The notes: generated by a model not told the origin, from the letters alone. DNA of 50,984 nt from Candidatus Woesebacteria bacterium (GCA_018060955.1 JAGOVC010000003.1:1-50984), one strand, 5' to 3'; positions 24,084 to 31,915 are shown, counted from the stretch's first letter. Made by a program: numbers and translations.

Positions 24084-26093
24084 TTATTGCAGCGTACCGA
24101 CTAAAGTAAGCCCTGCAGATGTGCTAAGTGTGTCGATAATAGTTTTTCGAATTTGAGTAGCGTCTTCTGCCGTCAGCTGCTTGTCTCCAGCATACGTTAG
24201 TGAGAACGTCGCATTCTGCTTATACATGTCCACAAAATCAACCTTTGTAACGAGGGGTATTTGGCGCATTGTATTGAGAATGTCTTGCATCGTTGCAGAT
24301 GAAGGAACAGTGAAGGTAAGATCCTCAGTAATCGGTGTGAATTTGGAAGCTTGAATGACCGAAGGATACTGTTTTGCTTGTGAAAGCAGCGTTCTCCAGT
24401 CCAGATCAATGATTGCCAATTCTCGATACTCTGATTGCGGTAGCGTAATAAACGTACCGATGTCGGTACTTCCTGTAGAGATCATCGTCTCAAACGGACT
24501 TTCTGTTTTCCGATAACTTGGCGCTGAAAGATACAAATGTTTAAGAATTGCAGAAAGGTACCCTTTTGCATTCCGTGCATTGCCTTTAAAGCTTAGTGTG
24601 AGATGAAATTCTTCCGTCGGAAGTGCTGTGGTTGTCGTGTCCATGTTTGGGAGATACACATTCGCAAATTCAAATACCCCAAATGATTTAGAAGCTTTCA
24701 GGAGTACTGGTAGGTGCGATGCCCACAGTGTGCGTCGCAGATACACCATATCATCTGTTAATGGGTTTTTTATTTTTACGTGTGTTTTTTCTAGCTCAGC
24801 GGTCGGTTTTGTGTTCGCTGAAAGAACAAAGGAAGATTCTATGGATGCCATTTGCGCGTCAATCATGGAATAGGTATACAGCTCGGTAGCCCCTAGTGTT
24901 GCTAGAAGTAGTCCGATTTCCTGCTCTAGCTCAAAGCGATCAGTAGTTGGTGCGATAGGGATCACTCCAGGCATCAACACAGAAGGCAAATTGTGATACC
25001 CATAGATGCGAGCAACCTCTTCAATAATATCCTCCGGAATTACAAGATCAGGTCGAAAACTAGGAGGAGTTACGATGAAGGAATCATTCTCGACTCTCAC
25101 ACTGCAACCCAAGTTTTCCAACATCGATTGCACCTGCTCACGAGGCAACTCAATTCCAAGATAGGCAGCGATACGTGTAGCGGGTGTTGATACCGCTCGT
25201 GGTTCACGTTTTCCAGGAAATTCATCAAAGCGTACACTTGCAAGAGATCCACCCGCCAGACTGGTGAAGTACTCCACGCCCTTGTCAAAAACATTCGAGG
25301 CTAAGGTGGGATCTACATTCTTTTCGGAAAGCTGGGCGGCAACGGTGCGAATGGCATGCGTCATGGAAGCAAAACGTACTTTTGCTGGATCGAGAGTTTC
25401 CATCCAGAACAGTACATTTTTGGTATCATCTTGAATAGACGTGTTTTTGGTTCCTTTGATTGCGGGGAGATCAATGATGTCACCAGCGTCATCTTCAAAG
25501 ACTACTTCCCCGCCCACTGTGGTGAAGGTTTCACCATCGATAATTTGAAATGTTTTTAAAGCGGCTGCTTCTTTAACGTGGATCACTCCACCGCTTTGCA
25601 TTACTTTGTCATAGTCAAATGCGTGGCAAGGATGGCCAAGGTCATGCGTGATGTAGTTGGTAATATCAATGACCGCATCATGAACATTTATCCCAACTAG
25701 TCGTAGGCGCTTCTGCATCCACTCGGGAGCGGGAGTTTTTGATACGCCAGCAACAACCTGACAGATGATGCGCTTACACAGTCTAGGATCATTTTCGATT
25801 TTTGGGAGAGGCAACGATGATATTGAGGTAGGAACAGAAACCTGTAAGGGTTTTAACGTTGAAGGGAATCCGGCTTGGGTGAGAATAACCGCCATTTCTC
25901 GTGCGACTCCGCGTACCGACATACTATCCACCCGATTCGTTGTCACTTCGATATCGTAGACAGATTCATCCTCGATGGTATGAATGCGTTCAATCGAGGG
26001 ACCAGAAAGAGAAACAAGTCGTTGAATATCTTGTGGTGATGCTGTCGTCTCTAGATGATCTAGTAACCAGGAGTGAGGGATGAGAATATTCAT
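24084..26093 (-). CDS. pheT: Phenylalanine--tRNA ligase beta subunit, short form
   Basis: 669 aa against about 795 in E. coli. After the opening NILIPHSWLLDHL the sequence passes almost directly from SGPSIERI to VYDIEVTTNRVDSMSVRGVARE, so the ~110-residue EMAP-II-type tRNA-binding domain is absent. The B3/B4 editing region (around HDLGHPCHAFD and IDGETF), B5 (SMLENLGCSV, FRPDLVIPEDIIEEVARIYGY) and the catalytic-like module follow; the C-terminal ferredoxin-fold anticodon-binding domain (about 585-669, from KFTPITEDLTF) is present. It pairs with PheS in an alpha2-beta2 enzyme. Starts 3 nt after pheS. Confidence 0.93.
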   Translation of the reverse strand: MNILIPHSWLLDHLETTASPQDIQRLVSLSGPSIERIHTIEDESVYDIEVTTNRVDSMSVRGVAREMAVILTQAGFPSTLKPLQVSVPTSISSLPLPKIENDPRLCKRIICQVVAGVSKTPAPEWMQKRLRLVGINVHDAVIDITNYITHDLGHPCHAFDYDKVMQSGGVIHVKEAAALKTFQIIDGETFTTVGGEVVFEDDAGDIIDLPAIKGTKNTSIQDDTKNVLFWMETLDPAKVRFASMTHAIRTVAAQLSEKNVDPTLASNVFDKGVEYFTSLAGGSLASVRFDEFPGKREPRAVSTPATRIAAYLGIELPREQVQSMLENLGCSVRVENDSFIVTPPSFRPDLVIPEDIIEEVARIYGYHNLPSVLMPGVIPIAPTTDRFELEQEIGLLLATLGATELYTYSMIDAQMASIESSFVLSANTKPTAELEKTHVKIKNPLTDDMVYLRRTLWASHLPVLLKASKSFGVFEFANVYLPNMDTTTTALPTEEFHLTLSFKGNARNAKGYLSAILKHLYLSAPSYRKTESPFETMISTGSTDIGTFITLPQSEYRELAIIDLDWRTLLSQAKQYPSVIQASKFTPITEDLTFTVPSSATMQDILNTMRQIPLVTKVDFVDMYKQNATFSLTYAGDKQLTAEDATQIRKTIIDTLSTSAGLTLVGTLQ

Positions 26094-26096
26094 ACG

Positions 26097-27191
26097 TTAA
26101 AATTGTTCCAGTAATTGAAGGTCGCCGTTATACAGCATCCGGATATCATCGATGTGAAGGCCAGGTCGCAGTGTGTACGTTCGCTCGATTCCCCATCCGA
26201 ATGCAAATCCCGTGTAGATTTCTGGATCTAGTCCTCCAGCACGGAGAACATTGGGATGCACCATGCCCGCTCCTCCAACTTCATGCCAACCCGATTTACA
26301 GAATCGACATTTTTCTCCACTTGAGAGCGTACCCGTTCCATCACAAATGGTGCAGGAGAAGTCAACTTCAAACGACGGTTCTGTGAATTGAAAATGGAAT
26401 GGTCGGATTCTGGACTTGGCAGTCGAGCCATAAAAGGCGTGGGCAAAATGATCAATGGTACCTTTAAGGTGTTGAATGTTGATTCCCTTATCGACCACTA
26501 ATCCTTCAAATTGATGGAACATCGGCGTGTGGGTCACGTCCGATTGTCGACGATAACATCGAGCGATGTTAATCATGCGGATGGGTGGGTTTTTGAGTCG
26601 TTCCATTTCCCGTACTTGCCCATTGGAAGTATGTGGGGTTAGCACTACTTTTCCTCCGGCAATGTCGGGATGTCGGCTGCGTGGCTGTAGCGGATCATAG
26701 GGAATATCTTTAGTTGAATCCGGAAGATCGATAAAAAATGTTTCCCATTCATCGCGGGCAGGATGATTGGGTGCCATATTCAAGGACTCAAACGCATACC
26801 AATCCCAATCAATTTCAGGATATCTGACCCGAGTAAAACCAATTCTTTCAAAGATTTGGGTTACTTCTTTGATCGCTTGTGAGACAGGATGAACATGACC
26901 TCGGTTAAACTCGATCCCTGGGAGAGTGGAATCTTCCGTTACGGTGTTTGTGTTAGTAGTCGTGTCTGTGCCCATTTGTTCATTTAACCAAGCTTTTAGT
27001 TCGTTTAAGGCCTGACCTGCTTGCTTTTTATCTTCAACGGGAAGGTCTTTGAGCACATTGGTAAGTTCCTTAAACTTTCCATTGGGTCCAAGATAGATGG
27101 TGCGTTTAACACTCATCTGAGAAGTATCTTGAGAAAAAGACTGCTGCAGAGTGGAAATAGATTGGTGTAAGGTATCAAGTTGTTGGCTCAT
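26097..27191 (-). CDS. pheS: Phenylalanine--tRNA ligase alpha subunit
   Basis: 364 aa, normal length. N-terminal coiled coil (about 1-80), then the class II core: HPVSQAIKEVTQIFERIGF, PARDEWETFF, TPHTSNGQVREM, the Phe pocket FHQFEGLVVD and motif 3 FAFGWGIERTYTLRPGLHIDDIR. A CxxC pair (CTICDGTG and CRFCKSGW) forms the small zinc-ribbon-like insertion common in bacterial PheS. It catalyses charging of tRNA-Phe with PheT. It lies 6 nt downstream of a 78-aa gene, both after a structured leader at 27461-27569. Confidence 0.95.
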   Translation of the reverse strand: MSQQLDTLHQSISTLQQSFSQDTSQMSVKRTIYLGPNGKFKELTNVLKDLPVEDKKQAGQALNELKAWLNEQMGTDTTTNTNTVTEDSTLPGIEFNRGHVHPVSQAIKEVTQIFERIGFTRVRYPEIDWDWYAFESLNMAPNHPARDEWETFFIDLPDSTKDIPYDPLQPRSRHPDIAGGKVVLTPHTSNGQVREMERLKNPPIRMINIARCYRRQSDVTHTPMFHQFEGLVVDKGINIQHLKGTIDHFAHAFYGSTAKSRIRPFHFQFTEPSFEVDFSCTICDGTGTLSSGEKCRFCKSGWHEVGGAGMVHPNVLRAGGLDPEIYTGFAFGWGIERTYTLRPGLHIDDIRMLYNGDLQLLEQF

Positions 27192-27197
27192 AGTATG

Positions 27198-27434
27198 CTA
27201 TGTCCGATAAATTCCCCTCAATTTGAATAAGAGCACTATCTTATTTAATTTTAATTCCACAATTCCGTCGTACAAGATTTTAGCCTGCTCAGCAGTAAGT
27301 TGGGGTAGCTCTACCAGGTAGGATGCTGGTGTTTTATGGCGTGCTGCCCATAAGCCCCAACTCAGTTTCATCTTGTCTGTATTTCCTGTATCAATTCTCC
27401 AAGACTCAGCTAAACGTTCAAGCGTACTTGCCAT
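27198..27434 (-). CDS. 78-aa protein at the head of the pheST operon
   Basis: Not recognised. Basic C-terminus; Trp-rich first half (ESWRIDTG, LSWGLWAARH), then the helix-turn ASYLVELPQLTAEQAKILYDGIVEL, which looks like a helix-hairpin-helix or small helical bundle. It is 6 nt from pheS and sits between a terminator-ended leader and the synthetase genes. TAAAAT 6 nt before the ATG could give a separate leaderless transcript. A role in pheST expression or phenylalanyl-tRNA handling is a guess. Confidence 0.62.
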   Translation of the reverse strand: MASTLERLAESWRIDTGNTDKMKLSWGLWAARHKTPASYLVELPQLTAEQAKILYDGIVELKLNKIVLLFKLRGIYRT

Positions 27435-27460
27435 AGATTCATTTTATCAGCTAATCGTAT

Positions 27461-27485
27461 AAAAAAACCTCCATCGTGTGGAGGT
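27461..27485 (-). terminator. Intrinsic terminator of the pheST leader
   Basis: On the minus strand ACCTCCA (27485-27479) pairs with TGGAGGT (27473-27467) around a 5-nt loop, followed by seven T (27467-27461). Its 5' arm can instead pair with an upstream leader segment at 27508-27515. Confidence 0.85.
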
Positions 27486-27569
27486 CATTTGTTGTAGCAC
27501 ACCTTACCCTCCACATTAGCGGTGGTTGGTAAAGAAAAAGCAGCTTGCTTTGTGTGCTATATGCATACA
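27461..27569 (-). ncRNA. Structured leader or small RNA with terminator/antiterminator arms, upstream of pheST
   Basis: A predicted promoter TTGCAA (27603-27598), 16-nt spacer, TAGGAT (27581-27576) would start an RNA of about 109 nt. Closing stem: TAGCACAC (minus, 27559-27552) with GTGTGCTA (27502-27495), 8 bp. Inside are the hairpins AAGCA-AGC-TGCTT and CCAC-CGCTAAT-GTGG. TGTGGAGG (27515-27508) is perfectly complementary to CCTCCACA in the terminator 5' arm (27484-27477), so the terminator and antiterminator exclude each other. It lacks the T-box core and tRNA features. Regulation of pheST or a free small RNA are both possible. Confidence 0.6.
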
Positions 27570-27624
27570 TCCATTATCCTATCAAAGGAAAACTCTTTTG
27601 CAAGATGAGAATTCGTGAAGGTAT

Positions 27625-27654
27625 AAAAAAGGATGTGTCTATTAAACACATCCT
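27625..27654 (-). terminator. rplT: Intrinsic terminator of the thrS-infC-rpmI-rplT region
   Basis: AGGATGTGT (minus, 27654-27646) pairs with ACACATCCT (27638-27630), 9 bp, 7-nt loop, followed by six T. It begins 21 nt after the rplT stop codon. Confidence 0.88.
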
Positions 27655-27675
27655 TTCTCTTGATTTCATTGTAAG

Positions 27676-28029
27676 TTAGCCACGAACTTGGCTAACGATT
27701 TTCCCGAAGGACTTTTCATCCTTAAGGGCAATATCTGCTAAGACCTTACGATCAAGCAAAACATTTTTCTTTTTAAGCTGGTTGATGAATTCACTGTAGC
27801 GAATTTTTTCATCAATTGCTTTTAAGGCAGCGTTCAATCGAACGATCCACAATTTTCTAAAATCTCGCTTACGGAGTCGTCGACCGGCGAACGCGTACTG
27901 ACCTGCATGCAAATCAGCCTCGATTGCAACTTTAATCAATCGGTTTTTTGTCATCCGGTACCCTTTGGTACGGGCTAAGATTTTTTTGTGGGATCGCCGT
28001 CGGGCATATCCTGTTTTAACACGTGACAT
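27676..28029 (-). CDS. rplT: 50S ribosomal protein L20
   Basis: 117 aa, full length. Very basic N-terminus (RVKTGYARRRSHKKILARTKGYR) that threads into 23S rRNA, then the conserved AGRRLRKRDFRKLWIVRLNAA and the C-terminal domain LNRKVLADIA-like segment (VLLDRKVLADIALKD). L20 is needed early in 50S assembly and in many bacteria represses the infC-rpmI-rplT mRNA; no pseudoknot operator was identified here. Last gene of the cluster, followed by a strong terminator. Confidence 0.97.
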   Translation of the reverse strand: MSRVKTGYARRRSHKKILARTKGYRMTKNRLIKVAIEADLHAGQYAFAGRRLRKRDFRKLWIVRLNAALKAIDEKIRYSEFINQLKKKNVLLDRKVLADIALKDEKSFGKIVSQVRG

Positions 28030-28086
28030 AGATGTCCTTATGTACTTTGTTTAATATGTTCGAGTTCCGAACTGTTTATTGGCTAT

Positions 28087-28284
28087 TTAAGCTAATCCAA
28101 GCATTTGCTTGATCTTCTTTGCGAATTTACCTTTAACTTCGACTGGCACTCTGTAGCGTCGAATTGCTTTCTTACTCTTGTTCACACGAAGGTGTCGTGA
28201 GTTCTGGCGTCGTCGCATGACCTTACCAGTAGCGGTAATCTTGAAACGCTTCGCAACAATTTTACGTACTTTCTGTTTTGGCAT
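28087..28284 (-). CDS. rpmI: 50S ribosomal protein L35
   Basis: 65 aa, normal length. Basic throughout, with KIVAKRFKITATGKVMRRRQNSRHL and the end KKIKQMLGLA. Lies 8 nt after infC and 57 nt before rplT, the standard infC-rpmI-rplT order. No oddities. Confidence 0.97.
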   Translation of the reverse strand: MPKQKVRKIVAKRFKITATGKVMRRRQNSRHLRVNKSKKAIRRYRVPVEVKGKFAKKIKQMLGLA

Positions 28285-28292
28285 AAAGCTCC

Positions 28293-28847
28293 TTATTCTT
28301 GTGTTTCTTCATTCTCTTCCGTTGTTTTGCGCTTCTTTACAGGGGCTAACTGCATAAAAGCATTTTTCCCGACTAACCGTGCGGGTGATTCCACTTTTGA
28401 GACATCATCGAGCAATTCCGTGGCTTTGGCGAAAATTGCGTCTCCAAAGTCTTTTCGAGTGATTTCTCGGCCCTTGTATTTTACTACAAGCTTTACTTTA
28501 TCCCCTTCTTCGAGATATTCACGTGCTTTTTTGATTCGAACATCAAAGTCACCTTTGGCAATAAAGGGGGTAAACCAGATCTCTTTGAGTTCAATGTTCT
28601 TACTTCTCTTTTTATCGTCTTGTTGTTTTTGTTGTAACTGATACTTAAATTTTGCAAAATTAATCAGTTTAGCGACGGGAGGCTTTGCACTAGGGGCAAC
28701 TTCTACCACGTCGACATCTAACTCTGCCGCTTTTGCCAAGGCTTCACTTTTCGTCATCAGGCCTAACTGCTTTCCGAACTCATCCAGAATACGCATCTCT
28801 GGTGCCTGAATAAACTGATTTACCTTAAAAAATACTTTTTTTGACAT
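28293..28847 (-). CDS. infC: Translation initiation factor IF-3
   Basis: 184 aa. N-domain: the opening VNQFIQAPEMRILDEFGKQLG (variant of the usual N-E-x-I-R), then DVVEVAPSAKPPVAKLINFAKFKYQ. C-domain: KEIWFTPFIAKGDFDVRIKKAREYLEEGDKVKLVVKYKGREI, with the short C-tail KKRKTTEENEETQE. IF-3 binds the 30S subunit, keeps 50S away and proofreads initiator tRNA and start codons. The start codon is ATG here; AUU, used for infC autoregulation in E. coli, is not seen. Confidence 0.96.
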   Translation of the reverse strand: MSKKVFFKVNQFIQAPEMRILDEFGKQLGLMTKSEALAKAAELDVDVVEVAPSAKPPVAKLINFAKFKYQLQQKQQDDKKRSKNIELKEIWFTPFIAKGDFDVRIKKAREYLEEGDKVKLVVKYKGREITRKDFGDAIFAKATELLDDVSKVESPARLVGKNAFMQLAPVKKRKTTEENEETQE

Positions 28848-28859
28848 GCAATCCTATCC

Positions 28860-29189
28860 TCAACGGCCAAGCCGCTTTCTTGAAGGACTTATTGTACCAA
28901 AACTCTCGACAAAAATACAGGAGAAGAGATAGGTAAGGAGAATATAGGCTAAAAAGAGTGTTGTAGAGTCTACAGGCGAGGAAGACCCAGTAAAGGAATA
29001 ACCTCCGTTTCCGGACGATCCTAGCGGCTTGCTTGCCGAAGAAATCTGGGTATAGAAGAACCGATACCAGGAATTGGGAAGAATTCCAATGTAGGCAAGG
29101 GAGCTAATCAGATAGAAGAGCAAAAAAGCAAACCAGATGGCGATTTTAGGTAAGGTTGGCTGTAGGTATCGCTTGAAGCGAGTAGTCAT
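28860..29189 (-). CDS. Small membrane protein between thrS and infC
   Basis: 109 aa from ATG 29189; a start at 29219 in the same frame falls inside an inverted repeat and is less likely. Two membrane helices (about 17-37 and 75-97) flank a Gly/Ser-rich loop (SSASKPLGSSGNGGYSFTGSSS). Not recognised; such two-helix proteins are common hypothetical proteins of this lineage. It precedes infC by 12 nt, so it shares its transcript. Confidence 0.6.
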   Translation of the reverse strand: MTTRFKRYLQPTLPKIAIWFAFLLFYLISSLAYIGILPNSWYRFFYTQISSASKPLGSSGNGGYSFTGSSSPVDSTTLFLAYILLTYLFSCIFVESFGTISPSRKRLGR

Positions 29190-29200
29190 GCGCATACAAG

Positions 29201-29232
29201 AACGGGTAGGAATATCCAAACTCCTACCCGTT
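29201..29232 (-). repeat. Perfect 11-bp inverted repeat just upstream of the small membrane protein gene
   Basis: AACGGGTAGGA and TCCTACCCGTT with a 10-nt loop. It starts 12 nt upstream of the ATG at 29189. In the minus direction it is followed by CTTGTATG, not a T-run, so it reads as a leader hairpin or processing site more than as a thrS terminator. Confidence 0.6.
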
Positions 29233-29291
29233 TATCTTACACTTTTTTTTGACCACTTTTAGCAGTGGTTTGGAGACGATGAGTCCACAAT

Positions 29292-31046
29292 CTAGACAGC
29301 TAAGTCTCGATTTGCGTTCTTTTCTACTAATTGCGCGATGAACTTCTCTACTTCCCAGACTCCACGATTCACATTTCCTCGAGCACGCACGGAAACTGTC
29401 GCTGCTTGAGCCTCTTTATTTCCAACCACGAGCATGTATGGAATCCGTTGCTGTTCTGCTTTTCGAATGCGGTTTTGCATACTTTCCGCTTCGTCCCAAT
29501 TCTCAATTCGAATCCCAGCTGATTTGAACTTTTCTAATAATTCTTGGGCATAGGGTTGCTGTTCCTGAGAGATTGGAATGATCACTGCTTGAACCGGTGA
29601 TAGCCATAAAGGAAAGGATCCTGCAAAGTGTTCAATCATGAAGGCAAGAAAGCGCTCATGCACGGATAACGGTGCTCGATGGATGACAAACACTTCGTTG
29701 GACTCGGCTCCCGACTCGTCGATATAGTGGAGACCAAACCGTTTCTTGGCGGCAAAATCGAGTTGAATTGTCGACATTGTCTCTTCACGCCCGATGGCCG
29801 ATTTGAACTGTACATCGACTTTTGGACCATAGAATGCGGCTTCATCATCGGCTTCAATGAATTTCACATCGAGCTCTTGGAGGACCTCACGCAAGACATT
29901 CTGACTCAATTCCCAGTTTTCGGGCTCATCAATGTACTTTTCTGTGTTCGCTGGATCCCATTTGGATAAGCGGAACCAATAGTCCTTAAGACCAAAGATC
30001 TTAAAGTACTCCATGGTGAGTTTGAGCACGTTGGCGAATTCTTCTTTGATTTGATCTTTTCGGGCATAGATATGGGCATCGTTCATGCTCATACCGCGGA
30101 CACGTAGGAGTCCAGCTAATGCTCCGGACAATTCATTACGATAGCAAGTTCCATATTCTGCAAACCGAAGTGGCAATTCTTTGTAGCTACGTGGCTTGTG
30201 CTGGTAGATCCGATGATGGTGCGGACAGTTCATCGCTTTTAGGTAATATGTGCCATCATCCATGACCATGGGCGGATACATACTGTCTTTGTAGTATGGC
30301 AAATGACCAGAAGTTAAGAATAACTCTTCTTTGGCGATGTGGGGTGTTGCGACCCGCACATAACCTGCAAGCTCTTCGTGTTCTTTGGCTAACTTCTCCA
30401 CTTGATCACGCAAAATGGTTCCATTTGGAAGCCACATGATCAGCCCTTTCCCTACCATCTCATCAATGAAGAAGAGTTCTTGATCCTTCCCGATCTTTCG
30501 GTGATCGCGTTTCTTGGCTTCTTCCAGCATTTCCAGATGTGCATCTAGTTCTTTTTGCGATGGAAAACATGTTCCATAGATACGTGTGAGCATGGCGTTC
30601 TTCTCACTACCGCGCCAGTAGGCCCCGGCAACGGAAAGCAGCTTGAAATAGTGGAGCTCTTCATCAGGATGGTCAACATGTCCGCCTCGACAAAGGTCAG
30701 AATAGTCTCCGGACTGGTACAAGGAGAGGACATCACCTTTTTCTGCGAATTCCTCAATAAGCTCGAGCTTGTACGCATTGTCGCTATATTCCTTTTTAGC
30801 TTCATCTACCGAAACTTCTTTGCGCGAAAACTCTTTCCATGTTTTGGCGATCACATGCATCCGTTCTTCGATTGCGGGAAAATCACTCTCAGAAATCGGA
30901 GTTTCAAATTCAAAGTCAAAATAGAAACCGGAGTCGATCGCAGGACCGATTGTTCGTTTCGTTGATGGCCAAAGCTCCATGACAGCCGCTGCGAGCAGAT
31001 GTGCGCAGGAATGGCGTAAATGTTCTAGATATAATTCTTTTTTCAT
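29292..31046 (-). CDS. threonyl thrS: Threonine--tRNA ligase without TGS domain
   Basis: 584 aa against about 640 in E. coli. It begins at the editing domain (LRHSCAHLLAAAVMELWP, zinc-type HSCAH; later CRGGHV), so the N-terminal TGS domain is missing. The catalytic core is complete: GKGLIMWLPNG, YYLKAMNCPHHHRIYQ, ELPLRFAEYGTCYRNE (motif 2 region), RGMSMNDAHIY, FYGPKVDVQF, IQLDFAAKKRFGLHYI and HRAPLSVHERFLAFMIEH, then the anticodon domain with VVGNKEAQ. It charges tRNA-Thr and edits Ser-tRNA-Thr. It lies 28 nt after a small membrane protein gene that follows a terminator-ended leader. Confidence 0.96.
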   Translation of the reverse strand: MKKELYLEHLRHSCAHLLAAAVMELWPSTKRTIGPAIDSGFYFDFEFETPISESDFPAIEERMHVIAKTWKEFSRKEVSVDEAKKEYSDNAYKLELIEEFAEKGDVLSLYQSGDYSDLCRGGHVDHPDEELHYFKLLSVAGAYWRGSEKNAMLTRIYGTCFPSQKELDAHLEMLEEAKKRDHRKIGKDQELFFIDEMVGKGLIMWLPNGTILRDQVEKLAKEHEELAGYVRVATPHIAKEELFLTSGHLPYYKDSMYPPMVMDDGTYYLKAMNCPHHHRIYQHKPRSYKELPLRFAEYGTCYRNELSGALAGLLRVRGMSMNDAHIYARKDQIKEEFANVLKLTMEYFKIFGLKDYWFRLSKWDPANTEKYIDEPENWELSQNVLREVLQELDVKFIEADDEAAFYGPKVDVQFKSAIGREETMSTIQLDFAAKKRFGLHYIDESGAESNEVFVIHRAPLSVHERFLAFMIEHFAGSFPLWLSPVQAVIIPISQEQQPYAQELLEKFKSAGIRIENWDEAESMQNRIRKAEQQRIPYMLVVGNKEAQAATVSVRARGNVNRGVWEVEKFIAQLVEKNANRDLAV

Positions 31047-31074
31047 AGTGTTCCTTATAGTTACTTTTCCTCGA

Positions 31075-31353
31075 TTACTGTTGTGGTGGAGAAGTACGGG
31101 GTTGAGGAAAGAAACCCGCCTCCTCCAGAGTAGTTCTAGTGACGGTCAAAATTGTAGACAATCGTGGCGCAATTAGTTGGGTAATCAACACAGAGAGCAA
31201 AAAGCCCATCACGAGTGTTGCCGTAATCCCGCCAAGTCCTGCCATGAATCCGGCAAAAAAATGTCGTTTCGCAATTTCTTTATAGGAGACCGCAAAAATA
31301 CTCGGTTGTTCACTATATAAGGCTGATGGTGCTTCTTTTTTCGTCTTTTTCAT
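31075..31353 (-). CDS. Small two-helix membrane protein, paralog of 31916-32254
   Basis: 92 aa from ATG 31353, immediately after the leader terminator; an in-frame upstream start would lie inside that terminator. The core IAKRHFFAGFMAGLGGITATLVMGFLLSVLITQLI aligns with IAGKNFVAGLAHGLGGLIITLISWVLLYVLFTNFI of the second copy. It resembles DUF5665-type small membrane proteins, though I hold that loosely. Function unknown. First gene after the leader and 28 nt upstream of thrS. Confidence 0.68.
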   Translation of the reverse strand: MKKTKKEAPSALYSEQPSIFAVSYKEIAKRHFFAGFMAGLGGITATLVMGFLLSVLITQLIAPRLSTILTVTRTTLEEAGFFPQPRTSPPQQ

Positions 31354-31355
31354 AC

Positions 31356-31481
31356 AAAAAAACCACGCTGTCTTTTGTTCCAAATGTCCCAACAAAAGAT
31401 CCGGTGGTCTTACTTCCCTCCCGTTCGCAGGGAGTCAGCGTCTTATGCTCTGGGTGGTGAGTCCAGAAAGAGATGTAACTA
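31356..31481 (-). ncRNA. Structured leader with strong terminator, upstream of the thrS transcription unit
   Basis: Minus strand: -10 box TATACT (31493-31488), then about 126 nt ending in a strong terminator. The terminator pairs AACAAAAGA with TCTTTTGTT (9 bp) plus GTGG with CCAC, followed by seven T (31362-31356) and then the next gene's ATG 2 nt later. Upstream are the hairpins AGC-ATAAGAC-GCT and CTCCC-TGCGAAC-GGGAG. ACGCTG in the leader is complementary to CAGCGT in the terminator 3' arm, a possible antiterminator. No T-box core is present. The class is unknown. Confidence 0.55.
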
Positions 31482-31538
31482 GTTTGTAGTATACATAAGA
31501 TTTGGGCAAATTGAAAGAAGTTCCCAAGCAGGATGTTT

Positions 31539-31883
31539 TCAGAGTCGGAATGCAGATTTGAGATCGCGCATCAATTCAGGGATTGTTGCAGTATCAGACT
31601 TCACATTACTGACAGCGTCAATAAGCGTCTGCAAGGGAATGCTATCTAATGCCCCGGTTTGGTTTCTAAAATACACGCTAAGGTCCGGTGTGATGGTAAG
31701 AGCTTGGAGTAAGTCAATGACTTCTTCGATGTCATCAGGACTCTTTTCAAGAAACAACAGAGAGGCAATTGAATTCCGTGCATTGATGAGATGATCGTCT
31801 TGGAGTACTTTTTTAGGACTTCTAAACTCTAGCGTTTGGGTTAAGGTGCTAATTTGATCCTGAGTAAAAAAATATTCTGCCAT
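31539..31883 (-). CDS. Small helical protein of unknown function
   Basis: 114 aa from the ATG at 31883. Soluble, helix-rich, acidic in the middle (KSPDDIEEVIDLLQAL), with a C-terminal basic end. No recognisable motif. 32 nt downstream of the small membrane protein gene 31916-32254 on the same strand, and followed by the thrS leader promoter. Part of a run of tiny genes between tig and thrS. Confidence 0.55.
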   Translation of the reverse strand: MAEYFFTQDQISTLTQTLEFRSPKKVLQDDHLINARNSIASLLFLEKSPDDIEEVIDLLQALTITPDLSVYFRNQTGALDSIPLQTLIDAVSNVKSDTATIPELMRDLKSAFRL

Positions 31884-31915
31884 ATAGCTATAGTATACAG
31901 CTAGTTGCAAGGCCT

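Noticed and set aside
24628-25959. Several plus-strand frames opposite pheT
   Set aside because: They are antisense to a conserved gene, lack ribosome binding sites and show no domain.
27495-27559. Possible tRNA in the pheST leader (7-8 bp outer stem)
   Set aside because: The outer stem is right but there is no T-loop consensus, the length is 65 nt, and no anticodon arm of 5 + 7 can be placed.
27544-27575. Phenylalanine-rich leader peptide before pheST
   Set aside because: The only short frame from ATG reads MDVCI and then stops; it has no Phe run.
31354-31495. T-box in front of thrS
   Set aside because: The conserved GGGTGG-x-ACCGC sequence found before argS is absent on this strand; only the terminator is shared.
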